Positions 47,312-57,792 of a DNA stretch of 64,000 bases are shown in pieces; the stretch's first letter is position 1; each line of letters starts with the position of its first letter. A program made the position numbers and the translations under genes. The DNA is from Shewanella cutis (GTDB lineage Bacteria; Pseudomonadota; Gammaproteobacteria; Enterobacterales; Shewanellaceae): NCBI RefSeq assembly GCF_022410515.1, contig NZ_JACSDI010000004.1, forward strand, positions 124,001-188,000, given 5' to 3'. A model generated the notes under the pieces. It saw only the letters and a program-made list of their open reading frames with translations, was not told the DNA's origin and did no database searches.

Positions 47312-47449
47312 GATATGCCCTCAAAATCGAAGAAGAATGAGTTTGCATTCAAACACTAATTTTGGTTTTCTAAAAGTTGCCAATGAATTTGCTGCAAGGC
47401 AGATCACGTATCGCTAATGTAAAACTTGCTCCTGCCCGCAAAAAGTTAG

Positions 47450-47842
47450 TTATTGTTCCAATAACTTGGCGAGTATGGGTTTATTCGCCTCAGGGAAATC
47501 GTAATGGGTGAGATCATGCTTATCGACCCAAGCAATTTGTTGCCCTTCAAGCCCTTGCGCCTCGCCAGTAAAGTCGCTCACAGTATGAATATCGAGTAAA
47601 ACCTGTTTATCGGGATAATCATAGCTTAACGCCATAAAGGGTTCGCTTGAATGGACGTTTAGCGCCACTTCTTCTTTTAACTCACGTATTAAGGCTTGGG
47701 TAACGGTTTCGTTCTGTTCAACCTTACCACCGGGGAATTCCCATTTGCCGCCTTGATGCAGATGCTCAGGGCGCTTGGCGAGTAAGATTTGTTTGTTGCG
47801 GTTAACAATTATGCCAACGGCAACATGGATGCGTTTTGTCAT
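47450..47842 (-). CDS. mutT: Nudix 8-oxo-dGTP pyrophosphatase MutT
   Basis: 130 residues, the usual MutT length. It hydrolyses 8-oxo-dGTP to prevent A:T to C:G changes. The Nudix box reads GKVEQNETVTQALIRELKEEV, with the consensus G near its end replaced by Ala (REL-KEE-V-A-L). It lies in the conserved order pilBCD-coaE-zapD-yacG-mutT, all on the - strand, 86 bp after yacG. Confidence 0.93.
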   Translation of the reverse strand: MTKRIHVAVGIIVNRNKQILLAKRPEHLHQGGKWEFPGGKVEQNETVTQALIRELKEEVALNVHSSEPFMALSYDYPDKQVLLDIHTVSDFTGEAQGLEGQQIAWVDKHDLTHYDFPEANKPILAKLLEQ

Positions 47843-47928
47843 AAATTTCTACTTATCACTGTATGAACAACAATCCGAGACTCGTCGCTTCTGGTCGCTG
47901 GTAAATAGACGGATTTGTTATATAAAAC

Positions 47929-48138
47929 TTATTCTTTAAAGAAGCTGTCTTCGTCGTAACCGAGTTCGTCTAAAGCGTCGAGATCAAATTCAGATTTAAC
48001 TGGAATGGCATGTTTTTCGGACGCCCAATCTCCTAGGTCGATCATCTTGCAACGTTCGCTACAAAAAGGCTTAAATTTTGATTGAGGCCCCCATTCTACT
48101 GGGGTTTTACAAATAGGGCAGTTTACGGTTAACGGCAT
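47929..48138 (-). CDS. yacG: DNA gyrase inhibitor YacG
   Basis: 69-residue zinc protein that binds GyrB and inhibits gyrase in E. coli. Four zinc-binding Cys: C7 and C10 (CPIC), C26 and C30 (CSERC). The following [15 protein letters not shown] is the family signature. The C-terminal tail is acidic. It lies between zapD and mutT in the conserved cluster. Confidence 0.95.
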   Translation of the reverse strand: MPLTVNCPICKTPVEWGPQSKFKPFCSERCKMIDLGDWASEKHAIPVKSEFDLDALDELGYDEDSFFKE

Positions 48139-48198
48139 AATGGGGCTCTCTTGATTTACTGCGGAATAACAAATTTCAATGCCGTTAGTGTAATGGCT

Positions 48199-48933
48199 TC
48201 AAGCACAGGTCGCTAGTAAGAATTCGATGCTGCGGTCTGTGTGGCGTTGTTGATCGAATTGTACAAAATGAATGGCGAAGCGATTTTTATGGCCGCTGAT
48301 CGTTGGATAGCAACCGTGGGAAGCATCGACTTTGACTCGAACCAAGGACAGGGCTTGGGTGCTATCCCCTTGATAAAATCCGGCGTGGGCGGTTGCTTTA
48401 GCGAAATCAGCGGTACTGCGGGTCAGTTGAAGCAAAAGCGTGATGGGGGTGAGTAGGGGCTCGAAATGACCTATCCAAGCTTGGTAATCCTGTCGTCTTT
48501 CATCCCAGGGTTTGGCGAGCCAAAAATGCAGTTGGGGCAGGTCGAAGTTACAGCAGGCACCTGGCATACCAAAGCGCTGTCTGAGTGCGGATAAAAATCG
48601 GTCTTGTTTTAGTTGATTCCCGCAACGCTCTGGGCGTTGTAATGGCTCTCTGGCTTGAGTTAAGGCTTGAATGTAAAAACTTATTTGTTTGTGATCGACA
48701 TGATCTCGTTCTTGCCATTTGCTCAGTTGCAGTAGATTTCGCTCGATATCTTTAAGGACTTCATTGCGATAGTCACAGCGTTCCGACAACTCGCACAGGG
48801 AAAAAAGAGGGTAGAAACATCTATGTTGGTGGTCGTTATTTAGGTTATTACAGAGCTGTTTACTGAGGTATTCGAGTCGCAAGTAACTTCGAATCTTCTC
48901 ATTTAAAGGCTGTTCATAAACTAAGTCAGTCAT
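48199..48933 (-). CDS. zapD: cell division protein ZapD
   Basis: 244-residue protein that crosslinks FtsZ filaments at the division ring (YacF in older names). Starts MTDLVYEQPLNEKIRSYLRLEYL, matching family members, with an alpha-helical N-terminal and a C-terminal beta-rich domain with the conserved basic patch near GCYPTISGHKNRFAIHFV. Its start overlaps the coaE end by 8 bp, so both are co-translated. Confidence 0.94.
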   Translation of the reverse strand: MTDLVYEQPLNEKIRSYLRLEYLSKQLCNNLNNDHQHRCFYPLFSLCELSERCDYRNEVLKDIERNLLQLSKWQERDHVDHKQISFYIQALTQAREPLQRPERCGNQLKQDRFLSALRQRFGMPGACCNFDLPQLHFWLAKPWDERRQDYQAWIGHFEPLLTPITLLLQLTRSTADFAKATAHAGFYQGDSTQALSLVRVKVDASHGCYPTISGHKNRFAIHFVQFDQQRHTDRSIEFLLATCA

Positions 48934-49543
48934 GGGCGTTGTGATTACCGGATAATTGTAAATAGCGTTGATGCAATGCGTGCACCTCTCGTTTTAATCT
49001 TGATATCTCTCCATGATTATCAATAATATCGTCGGCTCTGGCGAGTTTTTCACTGCGACTACATTGACTATTAATGATGTTATTTACTTGAGTTGCATCA
49101 ACATTATCCCGTTTTACAGTACGGCTGACTTGCAATTCTGGCGAAATATCCACCACTAAAGTCCGATGGACTAACCTATCTAACCCATTCTCAAATAGCA
49201 AGGGCACAACCATAATTACATAGTCTGAGGTGGCTTTTTCGACTTGCAAAAGCATTTCTTGGCGGATCATAGGGTGAAGTAGTTGGTTTAGCCATTGGCG
49301 TTCTTGTTCATCATTAAACACCCGTTGCCTTAACTTTGCGCGGTCAAGTTCGCCCGAGGCTGTTAACATTTCAGTTCCAAAATGGCGAATAATGGCGTTT
49401 AACCCGTGGCTGCCTGGTGCGACGACTTCTCGAGCAACCACATCGGCATCGACTAGGCAAATACCTTCTTCGGCAAACAGATTCGCCACAGTGGTTTTGC
49501 CGCTGCCAATCCCGCCTGTTAAACCGACAACAAATTTGGACAT
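48926..49543 (-). CDS. coaE: dephospho-CoA kinase
   Basis: 205-residue P-loop kinase for the last step of coenzyme A synthesis (phosphorylation of dephospho-CoA at the 3' hydroxyl). The Walker A is GLTGGIGSGKTTV at the start; DADVVAREVVAPGSHGL and RDNVDATQVNNIINSQ are the family motifs. It lies between pilD and zapD in the conserved cluster. Confidence 0.95.
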   Translation of the reverse strand: MSKFVVGLTGGIGSGKTTVANLFAEEGICLVDADVVAREVVAPGSHGLNAIIRHFGTEMLTASGELDRAKLRQRVFNDEQERQWLNQLLHPMIRQEMLLQVEKATSDYVIMVVPLLFENGLDRLVHRTLVVDISPELQVSRTVKRDNVDATQVNNIINSQCSRSEKLARADDIIDNHGEISRLKREVHALHQRYLQLSGNHNAHD

Positions 49544-49555
49544 AAAACTCTCTTA

Positions 49556-49658
49556 AAGCGAAGAAGGACGTGCTTATAGGACCTAGAGCGGACTTCGTCC
49601 TGCTAGGGCGTCGCTGCGCTCCTTCTAGAATCTAGAATCTGTAAGGCCGAAGCCTGTT
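49556..49658 (+). repeat. CTAG-rich mosaic repeat between coaE and pilD
   Basis: Several CTAG tetramers in about 100 bp (such as CTTCTAGAATCTAGAATCTG), separated by short hairpin units (GGACTTCGTCC and CGTCGCTGCGCTCC). The end TAAGGCCGAAGCCTGTTCT is a variant of the GGGCGCAGCCC unit that recurs in the other clusters. The pilD stop TAG (49659-49661) directly follows it. Confidence 0.8.
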
Positions 49659-50585
49659 CTATAACGTACTTAAATACCAATCCACTATAGGTTTGCCCCA
49701 TATTAGGGCGATCCAGCCAGCAGCGGCAATGTAAGGACCAAAGGGAATCGGGTTAGCAAGCTGATTACGCTTGGTCACGATCAGCGTGATGCCAACGAGG
49801 GCGCCAACCAAGGATGAAAGTAAAATCACTAGCGGCAACATTTGCCAGCCTAGCCAAGCGCCAAATACGGCGAGTAGTTTAAAGTCGCCATAGCCCATGC
49901 CTTCTTTGCCAGTTAACAGCTTAAACAGCCAAAAAATCGACCATAAACTCAAATAGCCTGCTGCAGCCCCCATTATTGCATCGGTTGGGTTGGTAAAGGT
50001 ATGGTTTAGGTTGATGATTAGCCCTAACCAGAGCAGGGGAAGGGTCATCTGATCGGGTAACAGCATTTCATCCAGATCGATTCCCGTCAACGCAACCAAC
50101 ACAAAAGTGAGGATTGCAGCAAACACAAATTGCCAGCTGGGGCCAAAATGCCAAGCCAATGTCGCAACCAGCAAACCTGTTATGAATTCAATAATGGGGT
50201 AACGGGCTGAGATTGGCGCGCTACAGGCGGCGCATTTTCCTCGCAACATTAACCAGCCTAACATCGGTAAATTATGCCAAGGTTTGATGGCGGTTTTACA
50301 TTTAGGGCAAGCGGAGCCTGGCACCACGAGATTGTATTTTTCAGGATAGTGATCTATTGGTTTATTGAGTTTGTCTATTCCAACCTGCTTAACAATATCA
50401 GTATGATACTCCTGCAAATACTGATTACATTCCTGCTGCCATTCGCGTTTCATCATCACCGGAAAACGGTGAATCACCACATTTAAAAAGCTGCCAATGG
50501 TGGCCGCAAACACAAAACTTAAGCAGATAAAAAGCCATGGTGCTTGGTCAAAGGTGTGACCCAATAAAGTGAAAAATTCAGTCAT
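49659..50585 (-). CDS. pilD: prepilin peptidase/N-methyltransferase PilD
   Basis: 308-residue polytopic membrane enzyme that cleaves type IV prepilin leaders and methylates the new N terminus. Zinc motif CPKC...CAAC lies in the cytoplasmic loop after the first helix. Catalytic Asp residues are in TGIDLDEMLLPD and GYGDFKLLA. About eight membrane helices. It follows pilC by about 128 bp filled with CTAG repeat and precedes coaE. It would also process type II secretion pseudopilins if those exist elsewhere. Confidence 0.95.
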   Translation of the reverse strand: MTEFFTLLGHTFDQAPWLFICLSFVFAATIGSFLNVVIHRFPVMMKREWQQECNQYLQEYHTDIVKQVGIDKLNKPIDHYPEKYNLVVPGSACPKCKTAIKPWHNLPMLGWLMLRGKCAACSAPISARYPIIEFITGLLVATLAWHFGPSWQFVFAAILTFVLVALTGIDLDEMLLPDQMTLPLLWLGLIINLNHTFTNPTDAIMGAAAGYLSLWSIFWLFKLLTGKEGMGYGDFKLLAVFGAWLGWQMLPLVILLSSLVGALVGITLIVTKRNQLANPIPFGPYIAAAGWIALIWGKPIVDWYLSTL

Positions 50586-50624
50586 TATTCTTACTTAATT
50601 ATATTGTTCAATGTAAAACGGATT

Positions 50625-50713
50625 TTAGGGTCTTGGACGCTTTGCTAGAACCTCGAACCTATAAGGGTGCAGCCCGCTTTGCTTTTTCTAGCTGCTGCGC
50701 TGTTTGCTGCGTT
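50625..50713 (+). repeat. CTAG-rich mosaic repeat between pilD and pilC
   Basis: Contains GCTAGAACCTCGAACC, then CTATAAGGGTGCAGCCCG, then CTTTTTCTAGCTGCTGCGC and TGCTGCGTTCTAG. The recurring unit GGGYGCAGCCC followed by a T-rich stretch looks like a small terminator on the + strand. The pilC stop codon TAG (50714-50716) is inside the last CTAG. Confidence 0.82.
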
Positions 50714-51985
50714 CTAGCCGCCAACCACTTTACCCATTTGGAAGATGGGTAGATACATAGCAACAATAAGGCCGCCGACGACAGTACCAATCACCACCAT
50801 CATAATAGGTTCAATCAGGCTGGATAAACCATCCACGGCATCATCCACCTGCATCTCATAGATGGTTGAAACTTTATTGAGCATATTATCGAGTGAGCCA
50901 GACTCTTCGCCAATCATCACCATTTGGATCAGCATATCGGGGAACAACCCAGTGGTTCGCATGGCCACGTTCATTTGCATCCCCGCCATCACTTCTTGGC
51001 GCATTTTTAAAATGGCCTTGCGGTATACCGCATTGCCCGATGCCCCCGCCGCGGACTCTAAACCATCAATCAATGGCACACCAGCGGCAAAGGTGGTGGC
51101 TAAGGTGCGGGCAAAACGTGCCATAGCACCTTTGTGTAAAATCGGCCCAATAGCTGGAATTCTTAAAATGGCTTCATCCACTCTATCCCTCACCATTTGA
51201 GAGTTTCGGTGGGCGCGGACAAATAAAAATACGCCAGCCACAATTGCACCTAAGAAGATATACCAAGAGGATTGTAAGCCTCGGGAGATTTGCAGTACTA
51301 ATTGGGTAAACGCGGGTAACTCGGCGCCAAAGCCCTTAAAAATATCTTCGAATTGTGGCACCACAAAGAGTAACAGCAATGCAGTCACTAAAATGGCCAC
51401 AATGACTACCGCAGCAGGATAAAACATGGCCTTTTTAATTTTGGATTTTAATGCCTCAGATTTTTCGCGGTAGGTGGCAATGCGATCGAATACCACATCT
51501 AAAGAACCTGAATGCTCACCCGCAGCGACTAAGTCGACATAGAGATCATCAAAATAGCGTCGATGGGGGCGCATCGCATCGGATAAGGGAATACCCGATT
51601 GGATTTCTGAAAGAATCGTTGCCAGTAGCTCACGCATTTTGGCTTTTTCATGGCCACGGCCCAGTAATTCTACTGTTGTAACTAATGGCACTCCAGCGGC
51701 AAGCATGGTGGCAATTTGCCGAGTCACCATGGCGATATCCATTGGGGTGATTTTAGGGTCGCCTAATTTAAATAGGGCGGCCGATTGTTTGCGTACCGTT
51801 TTAGGATTTACCCCTTGGGATTTTAGCTGGCTGCGGATCTCTGCCGCAGAAGCCCCCCGCAGCTCGCCACTGGTTTTTTGGCCATCGCGGTTAACACCTT
51901 TCCATTCAAAGGTATAAATTTTAGGTTGGCTTTTTTGCTCAATCTTTTTTGGGCGAGGCTTTTTTACTGTCGTTGCCGTAGCCAT
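50714..51985 (-). CDS. pilC: type IV pilus inner-membrane platform protein PilC
   Basis: 423 residues. Two repeated T2SSF domains (about 85-205 and 290-410), each followed by membrane helices (AAVVIVAILVTALLLLFVVPQF, YIFLGAIVAGVFLF, MMVVIGTVVGGLIVAMYLPIF). It anchors PilB/PilT and the growing pilus in the inner membrane. The N terminus is Lys/Pro-rich. It lies between pilB and pilD, with CTAG repeats on both sides; its stop codon comes from such a repeat. Confidence 0.95.
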   Translation of the reverse strand: MATATTVKKPRPKKIEQKSQPKIYTFEWKGVNRDGQKTSGELRGASAAEIRSQLKSQGVNPKTVRKQSAALFKLGDPKITPMDIAMVTRQIATMLAAGVPLVTTVELLGRGHEKAKMRELLATILSEIQSGIPLSDAMRPHRRYFDDLYVDLVAAGEHSGSLDVVFDRIATYREKSEALKSKIKKAMFYPAAVVIVAILVTALLLLFVVPQFEDIFKGFGAELPAFTQLVLQISRGLQSSWYIFLGAIVAGVFLFVRAHRNSQMVRDRVDEAILRIPAIGPILHKGAMARFARTLATTFAAGVPLIDGLESAAGASGNAVYRKAILKMRQEVMAGMQMNVAMRTTGLFPDMLIQMVMIGEESGSLDNMLNKVSTIYEMQVDDAVDGLSSLIEPIMMVVIGTVVGGLIVAMYLPIFQMGKVVGG

Positions 51986-52010
51986 AAATTATCCCTATTG
52001 GTTGTAAAGC

Positions 52011-52117
52011 TAAGAAGGACGTTCGCAAGCTTGCTTCTAGATTCTATGACGTTGCGCAACTGCTAGAACGCTCGCATGCTCGCTCTAGAATCTATAAGGG
52101 CGCAGCCCGTCCCACTA
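52011..52117 (+). repeat. CTAG-rich mosaic repeat between pilC and pilB
   Basis: Includes GCTTCTAGATTCTATGACG, the hairpin TTGCGCAACTGCTAGAACG, GCTCGCATGCTCGCTCTAG and finally ATCTATAAGGGCGCAGCCCG. Hairpin units of 10-16 bp alternate with CTAG tetramers. It fills nearly all of the 132 bp between the two genes. Confidence 0.85.
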
Positions 52118-53827
52118 TTAAAAACTGGTAACCCGATTCACTTCGGCAATACTGGTGACACCTTGGATTACTTTTAGCAGCCCCGATTGACGCAGATCGC
52201 GCATGCCTTGCGCTTTCGCTTGGCCAGCAATCTGTAACGAGTTGCCCCCTTCCATAATAGTACGGGCAATTTCATCTGACATCTTCATCACTTCGTAAAT
52301 CCCCACCCGTCCTTTATAGCCACCGGAGCAATGCTCGCAGCCCACGGGTTTGTAGGTGGTAAAACCTTGGGCGATTTGCGCATCGCTAAAGCCTAAACGC
52401 TGTAACTCATGATCAGGTATTTGCTCGGGTTGTTTGCATTCAGGGCAGAGCCGTCGTGCCAAACGCTGGGCAATAATTAAGTTAACTGAGCTGGCGATAT
52501 TATAGCCAGGTACGCCCATATTGATTAAGCGGGTTAAGGTTTCGGCGGCGGAGTTGGTATGCAGGGTTGATAATACTAAGTGGCCAGTTTGCGCGGCTTT
52601 AATGGCTATTTCGGCGGTTTCAAGGTCGCGGATTTCCCCGACCATCACCACATCGGGGTCTTGACGCAAAAACGAACGTAGTGCTGAGGCGAAGGTTAAA
52701 CCCGCTTTTAAATTAATATGGACTTGGTTTACCCCCTCAAGGTTAATTTCCACCGGATCTTCGGCGGTGGAAATATTACGCTCGGCGGTATTGAGGATAT
52801 TTAAGCCTGTGTAGAGCGAAACGGTTTTACCCGACCCCGTTGGGCCTGTCACTAATATCATGCCCTGAGGTTTGGCTAGCATTTCAAGGTAAAGCTTTTC
52901 TTGATCGGGTTCGTAACCGAGTTTTTCGATACCAAGCTGGGCGGAAGAAGAATCTAATATCCGCATTACAATCTTCTCGCCCCACAGGGTCGGCAATGTA
53001 CTTACCCGAAAGTCAATCGACTTAGTGCGGGATAGCTTCATTTTAATCCGGCCATCTTGGGGGACGCGGCGCTCGGCAATATCCAGCTTTGACATTACCT
53101 TTAAGCGTGCCGAGAGTCGTCCTGCTAAGCTAATGGGCGGTTCTGAGACCTCATGCAAAATACCATCAATACGAAAACGGATACGGTAGCGTTTTTCATA
53201 GGGCTCAAAATGTAAGTCAGAAGCGCCCTTACGAATTGCATCGGTTAATATCTTATTGATATAAATAACAATAGGGGCGTCATCGCTGGCTTCTCCTGCG
53301 TTTTCTTCTTGGCGCTTATCGGTATCGGTAACTTCGATACCGGCAAGTGCTGCTTCATCCATGCCGCTTAAATCAAGGCCAGTAATATCTTCTTCGAGTA
53401 CCTTTTCAAGGGCTTTGGCGAGTTTATCTTCTTCCACCAAAATGGCTTCGGCATGTAGGCCAGCACTAAATTGGAATTCCTCAAGGGCGGCAATATTGGT
53501 GGGGTCGGAAGTGGCGATATATAGGCGATTGCCGCGCTTAAATAGCGGTAAGCAGCGGTGTTTTTCAATCAGTTTTTTATTAAGAAACTCTTCAGGTATG
53601 GCGCTAACATCAAATTCGGCTAAATCCAGCAGCGGCGTGCCATATTCCTCATAGCAAAGCTCGGCGATGCTGCGGGCCGACACTAGCTTAGTTTGCACTA
53701 AGGTCGTGACTAAGGTTTGTTTATTTTGGCGCGATTTGGTGATGGCAGTCGCCATCTGCTCTTCATTAAGCAGACCTTTACGAATAAAAAGGGTGGATAA
53801 ACCTAAATGAAGACCTGAAGTTGGCAT
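52118..53827 (-). CDS. pilB: type IV pilus assembly ATPase PilB
   Basis: 569 residues. N-terminal T2SSE-N (MshEN-like) domain about 1-150; C-terminal secretion ATPase with Walker [13 protein letters not shown], Asp box [14 protein letters not shown], Walker [13 protein letters not shown] and His box. Zinc tetracysteine CPECKQ...GCEHC. It powers pilus extension. It lies 83 bp downstream of pilA and 132 bp upstream of pilC in the usual pilABCD order. Confidence 0.96.
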   Translation of the reverse strand: MPTSGLHLGLSTLFIRKGLLNEEQMATAITKSRQNKQTLVTTLVQTKLVSARSIAELCYEEYGTPLLDLAEFDVSAIPEEFLNKKLIEKHRCLPLFKRGNRLYIATSDPTNIAALEEFQFSAGLHAEAILVEEDKLAKALEKVLEEDITGLDLSGMDEAALAGIEVTDTDKRQEENAGEASDDAPIVIYINKILTDAIRKGASDLHFEPYEKRYRIRFRIDGILHEVSEPPISLAGRLSARLKVMSKLDIAERRVPQDGRIKMKLSRTKSIDFRVSTLPTLWGEKIVMRILDSSSAQLGIEKLGYEPDQEKLYLEMLAKPQGMILVTGPTGSGKTVSLYTGLNILNTAERNISTAEDPVEINLEGVNQVHINLKAGLTFASALRSFLRQDPDVVMVGEIRDLETAEIAIKAAQTGHLVLSTLHTNSAAETLTRLINMGVPGYNIASSVNLIIAQRLARRLCPECKQPEQIPDHELQRLGFSDAQIAQGFTTYKPVGCEHCSGGYKGRVGIYEVMKMSDEIARTIMEGGNSLQIAGQAKAQGMRDLRQSGLLKVIQGVTSIAEVNRVTSF

Positions 53828-53909
53828 TTATTATTCAATTTGTTGGAAATAGCCTCGTAACGACTACACATTTACGAGGCTATTATCAGTTTTACTAACT
53901 TTTGCTAGC

Positions 53910-54332
53910 TTATAGACCAGCGGATTTTTTACAGAGAACTAAATCCTCATCACTACCTGTACCAGCTTTTTCCATTAAGTAGGTGACTGAGCCAGTATCC
54001 GAGAATGACGCTGTGAGCTTACATTTTGCTTCAGTCCAAACTAAAGTAACACCTTCGTCCTGCGTTACTTCATCTGCAAGATCAGTAAACTTTGGATTTG
54101 CATTTACTTCTTCTTTAATTGTGTCACAGCCAACACCAGTTTGAATACAGGTTGGGATTTTTTGTGCAAATGTAGAAACGCCTTTCATTGCACCGCTACC
54201 CTGAGCAGATGTTACATAATCTTTATAAGCAGGCAATGCCACTGCGGCCAAAATACCGATAATGGCTACTACAATCATTAATTCGATCAAGGTAAAACCC
54301 TGAGCTTGTTTGTTCATCTTGATACTTTTCAT
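53910..54332 (-). CDS. pilA: type IV major pilin PilA
   Basis: 140-residue prepilin. Leader [12 protein letters not shown] is cleaved before [24 protein letters not shown], with the conserved Glu at mature position 5. The C-terminal globular domain has four Cys, able to form one or two disulfides. The start at 54332 follows GGAG; a shorter start five codons in (MNKQAQG) is possible. It is the first gene of pilABCD, which is absent of obvious sigma-54 promoter sequence. Confidence 0.95.
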   Translation of the reverse strand: MKSIKMNKQAQGFTLIELMIVVAIIGILAAVALPAYKDYVTSAQGSGAMKGVSTFAQKIPTCIQTGVGCDTIKEEVNANPKFTDLADEVTQDEGVTLVWTEAKCKLTASFSDTGSVTYLMEKAGTGSDEDLVLCKKSAGL

Positions 54333-54780
54333 TTTCTCGCTCCAATACAGTGCAAAGTGTCGTTTATCGATTGTGTTCGTTTCGGCTACTTATCTTGATT
54401 GCTTGCAATGAATTGCTGGTTTTTTGGCTAGCGACAATTCACTTTGGGCTATTTTGATAAGGAAGGCCGAAACGGCCATCTCGCCTGTGGTAAAAGTTAG
54501 TACAAAGTTAACTAAATTGAAACTACTTTTACGCATAAAGTATTAATTAAATGATTATTTTGTCTAAAAACTTGATGCTAAAACGTATTGCGTTCTAACA
54601 AGGCGTTGACAATGTTAGTTAAGTTGACGCATTTAACACAGAGTCAAAACATCGACGCGAGTTATACCTGTTTTTAATCAGCGTATTTAGTGGGGTTATG
54701 CTGTAAAAGGCAGGAAGCTAGAATCTAGGAGCTACGAGCTAGGCTCTAGGAACTAGCCCCTAGAGCCTATAACCTTCTTT
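54333..54780. other. 448-bp region upstream of pilA, with a CTAG repeat at the nadC side
   Basis: The pilA promoter must be within about 54340-54600. I could not find a convincing sigma-54 -24/-12 pair (GG-N10-GC) on the - strand. A partial inverted repeat TAAAAGT (54491-54497) / ACTTTTA (54525-54531) and a short hairpin GGCCG-AAA-CGGCC are the only structures seen. CTAG repeats occupy 54711-54780. No gene is visible. Confidence 0.5.
54711..54780 (+). repeat. CTAG-rich repeat between pilA and nadC
   Basis: Six CTAG tetramers in about 55 bp, for example GCTAGAATCTAGGAGCTACG and GCTAGGCTCTAGGAACTAGC then CCCTAGAGCC. It lacks the longer hairpin units of the other clusters and looks like a run of CTAG joints alone. 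Confidence 0.85.
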
Positions 54781-55716
<936 letters not shown>

Positions 55717-55777
55717 CTAACATGGGGTAAACCGTCTGCCAGCTTGCATTTGGGCTTAAGATTATCATGGCTGCGCC

Positions 55778-55905
55778 GCTAGGTGCTAGAGCGTCGCTAG
55801 GCAACGGCTATGATATAGGGCCTAGAGCGTTGCTGCGCAACTGCTAGGACGCTCGCAAGCTCGCTCTAGAATCTATAAGGACGCAGCCCGTTCTGCTTTT
55901 AAGGA
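55778..55905 (+). repeat. CTAG-rich mosaic repeat between nadC and ampD
   Basis: Starts GCTAGGTGCTAGAGCGTCGC, then CTAGAGCGTTGCTGCGCAAC, CTGCTAGGACGCTCGCAAGC, CTCGCTCTAGAATCTATAAG and GACGCAGCCCGTTCTG. GTTGC-TGC-GCAAC forms a perfect short hairpin. The last unit stops 6 bp before the ampD ATG, so the repeat touches the ribosome binding site. Confidence 0.88.
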
Positions 55906-55911
55906 GTAAAC

Positions 55912-56457
55912 ATGAGTTTTGAGTTTGGTTGGTTTAATGCGGCGCGACGTTGTGAGTCGCCACATTTTAACCAGCGCCCTTTTGGGGAAGTGAGTCTGTT
56001 GGTGATCCACAATATCAGTTTGCCCGCAGGATGTTTTGGCTTGCCTTACATTGATCAATTATTTCAAGGCTGTTTAGATACCAGTGCCGATGAACGTTTC
56101 GCCGATTTAGCGGGGCTTAAGGTATCAGCGCATTTTTTAATTCGCCGTGATGGTGAATGTGTGCAGTATGTGAGTTGTGACGATAGAGCTTGGCATGCTG
56201 GTGTATCTCGTTATGCTGAAAGGGAAAATTGTAATGACTTTTCCATTGGTATTGAGCTTGAAGGAACCGATACTGAGCCCTATACTGCCGCCCAATATCA
56301 ACAACTTGTTGAATTGACTCAAGCCTTGTTAGCACAATACCCTAGCTTGAGTGCTGAGCGGATTGTTGGGCATTGTGATATTGCGCCAATGCGAAAGACA
56401 GACCCTGGCCCAAGCTTTGACTGGAAAAGGTATTTAACAAAGCTTCGCGACTTCTAG
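55912..56457 (+). CDS. ampD: 1,6-anhydro-N-acetylmuramyl-L-alanine amidase AmpD
   Basis: 181-residue cytoplasmic zinc amidase that splits anhydro-muropeptides during wall recycling and so keeps AmpC beta-lactamase induction low. Zinc ligands H33 (VIHNIS), H154 (GHCDIAP) and D164 (KTDPGP); length compares with 183 in E. coli. TTTTAAGGAG precedes the ATG. Its TAG stop is part of a CTAG repeat. The next gene is ampE. Confidence 0.96.
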   Translation: MSFEFGWFNAARRCESPHFNQRPFGEVSLLVIHNISLPAGCFGLPYIDQLFQGCLDTSADERFADLAGLKVSAHFLIRRDGECVQYVSCDDRAWHAGVSRYAERENCNDFSIGIELEGTDTEPYTAAQYQQLVELTQALLAQYPSLSAERIVGHCDIAPMRKTDPGPSFDWKRYLTKLRDF

Positions 56458-56575
56458 AATCTAGGACGTTGCTGCGCAACTGCTAGGACGTAGCAAAAAG
56501 CGCTGCTCTAGGACGCCACTTCGTGGCTCTAGAATCTAGGGTCTAGAAGGGCGAGGCCCGCTCTGTTTGTTTCTA
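56451..56575 (+). repeat. CTAG-rich mosaic repeat between ampD and ampE
   Basis: Begins within the ampD stop (CTTCTAGAATCTAGGACG), followed by TTGCTGCGCAACTGCTAGG, AGCAAAAAGCGCTGCTCTAG, and GACGCCACTTCGTGGCTCTAG; GCCAC-TTC-GTGGC is a perfect hairpin. It ends with a GGGCGAGGCCCG variant of the GGGCGCAGCCCG unit. The same string of units recurs downstream of ampE. Confidence 0.9.
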
Positions 56576-56608
56576 GCCTGTCCAGCTTTTATACAAGGAG
56601 TACTACCG

Positions 56609-57460
56609 ATGGCATTATTTTCATTACTGGTCGCCATTCTTGTGGAGCGATTAAAGTTTCTTCCCGCTGCTTGGCAATGTGATCGCGTGCTGCAATCTTA
56701 CCAATCTACCTTTTTTGGTGATAAAGCCTCCCTTAACAGCACCAACATGCTGCTGGCATTGATAATACCCGCCGTTGTGGTTTATCTGTTGGGCTGGATT
56801 GTGTCTGATATGTTTTGGGGACTACTAAACCTCGCCCTATGGGTGCTGGTGGCGATTATTTGTTTTAACCATCAAAAACAACGCGATACTTTTAAAAAAT
56901 ATATGCAGGCCGCTTGCCGCTCCGATGTACAGGCCTGTTACCACTATGCCGCTGAGTTAGATTGCAGTGAGTGTTTAAATGCGGTTTCTGAAAAAGACTT
57001 AGGTGCCAAGGTGGGGCAGAGCGTTGCTTGGATTAACTATCGCTACTACGGCGCAGTGGCATTATGTTTTATCTTCCTTGGCCCAGTCGGCGCGGTGTTA
57101 TATTGTACCGCTCGCTTTTATGCCGAAGAGAATGTGCGTAAGTCGCTTAATTTACCGCTGATTGAAGATATTATGTTTGTTATGGATTGGATCCCGAGTC
57201 GGATATTTTCCTTTGGCTATGCGCTCAGTGGTCAGTTTAGCGAAGGGCTCTCGGCTTGGCGTGACCATGCCTTAAATATTCATGCGAGTGCCAGACGAGT
57301 GGTGGCAGAAACGGCGTTAGCCTCTCAGCCGCTGCCTGAGGAGTCGAGTGCACCAGTTTGTGTACAATCGACATTAGCATTATTAGTCTTAAGTAAACGC
57401 AACTTTACTTTGATGGTTGCCGTGCTGTCGCTGCTGACCATTTTTGGGTTGGTGAATTAA
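56609..57460 (+). CDS. ampE: AmpE-type inner-membrane protein
   Basis: 283-residue membrane protein encoded next to ampD in many gammaproteobacteria; proposed as a membrane sensor for beta-lactam induction, but its reaction is unknown (CobD/CbiB-like fold). Segments ALFSLLVAILVERLKFLP, IPAVVVYLLGWIVSDMFW, GAVALCFIFLGPVGAVLYC and a C-terminal helix. The ATG at 56609 has CAAGGAG upstream; the longer frame is not supported. It follows ampD, separated by CTAG repeats. Confidence 0.9.
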   Translation: MALFSLLVAILVERLKFLPAAWQCDRVLQSYQSTFFGDKASLNSTNMLLALIIPAVVVYLLGWIVSDMFWGLLNLALWVLVAIICFNHQKQRDTFKKYMQAACRSDVQACYHYAAELDCSECLNAVSEKDLGAKVGQSVAWINYRYYGAVALCFIFLGPVGAVLYCTARFYAEENVRKSLNLPLIEDIMFVMDWIPSRIFSFGYALSGQFSEGLSAWRDHALNIHASARRVVAETALASQPLPEESSAPVCVQSTLALLVLSKRNFTLMVAVLSLLTIFGLVN

Positions 57461-57465
57461 TAAAA

Positions 57466-57645
57466 GGACGCTGCGCGGCTTCTAGAATCTAGGACGCAGC
57501 AAAAAGTGCTGCTCTAGGACGCCACTTCGTGGCTCTAGCACCTAAAACCTAGAATCTAGAATCTATAAGGGCGCAGCCCGTTCTGCTTTTTCTAGCAGCT
57601 GCGCTTTTTGCAGCGCTCTAGAACCTAGCTGCTAGCACCTGCTCT
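57466..57645 (+). repeat. largest CTAG-rich mosaic repeat, between ampE and pdhR
   Basis: Ten CTAG tetramers in about 170 bp. Units seen elsewhere recur: GACGCAGCAAAAAGTGCTGC, GACGCCACTTCGTGGCTCTAG, CCTAGAATCTAGAATC, TATAAGGGCGCAGCCCG, TTCTGCTTTTTCTAGCAGC and TGCGCTTTTTGCAGCGC. Several are perfect hairpins. It leaves about 185 bp for the pdhR promoter. Confidence 0.92.
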
Positions 57646-57659
57646 TGTTGTGGTTTAAT

Positions 57660-57668
57660 GGTCTGACC
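57660..57668 (+). promoter_or_regulatory. possible secondary PdhR half-box
   Basis: GGT-CTG-ACC has the GGT-N3-ACC core of the PdhR site but lacks the flanking ATT/AAT. It lies about 135 bp upstream of the main box. Confidence 0.25.
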
Positions 57669-57792
57669 CCTTGATGAGTTTTTTAGGCTATGCTCTCTCA
57701 TCGTGAGCGGTTTTGAGTAGGATCACCTTTTAAGGTTGATTTTCAATCTGGACATCAAAAGTGTGATTTGATAAAGTGCGCTCACTCATAAA

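Noticed and set aside
54333..54600. Sigma-54 promoter for pilA
   Set aside because: Known pilA genes often use one, but I found no GG-N10-GC pair in the right direction in this region.
57660..57668. A second strong PdhR operator
   Set aside because: Only the GGT-N3-ACC core is present, with no flanking symmetry; kept as a low-confidence half-box only.
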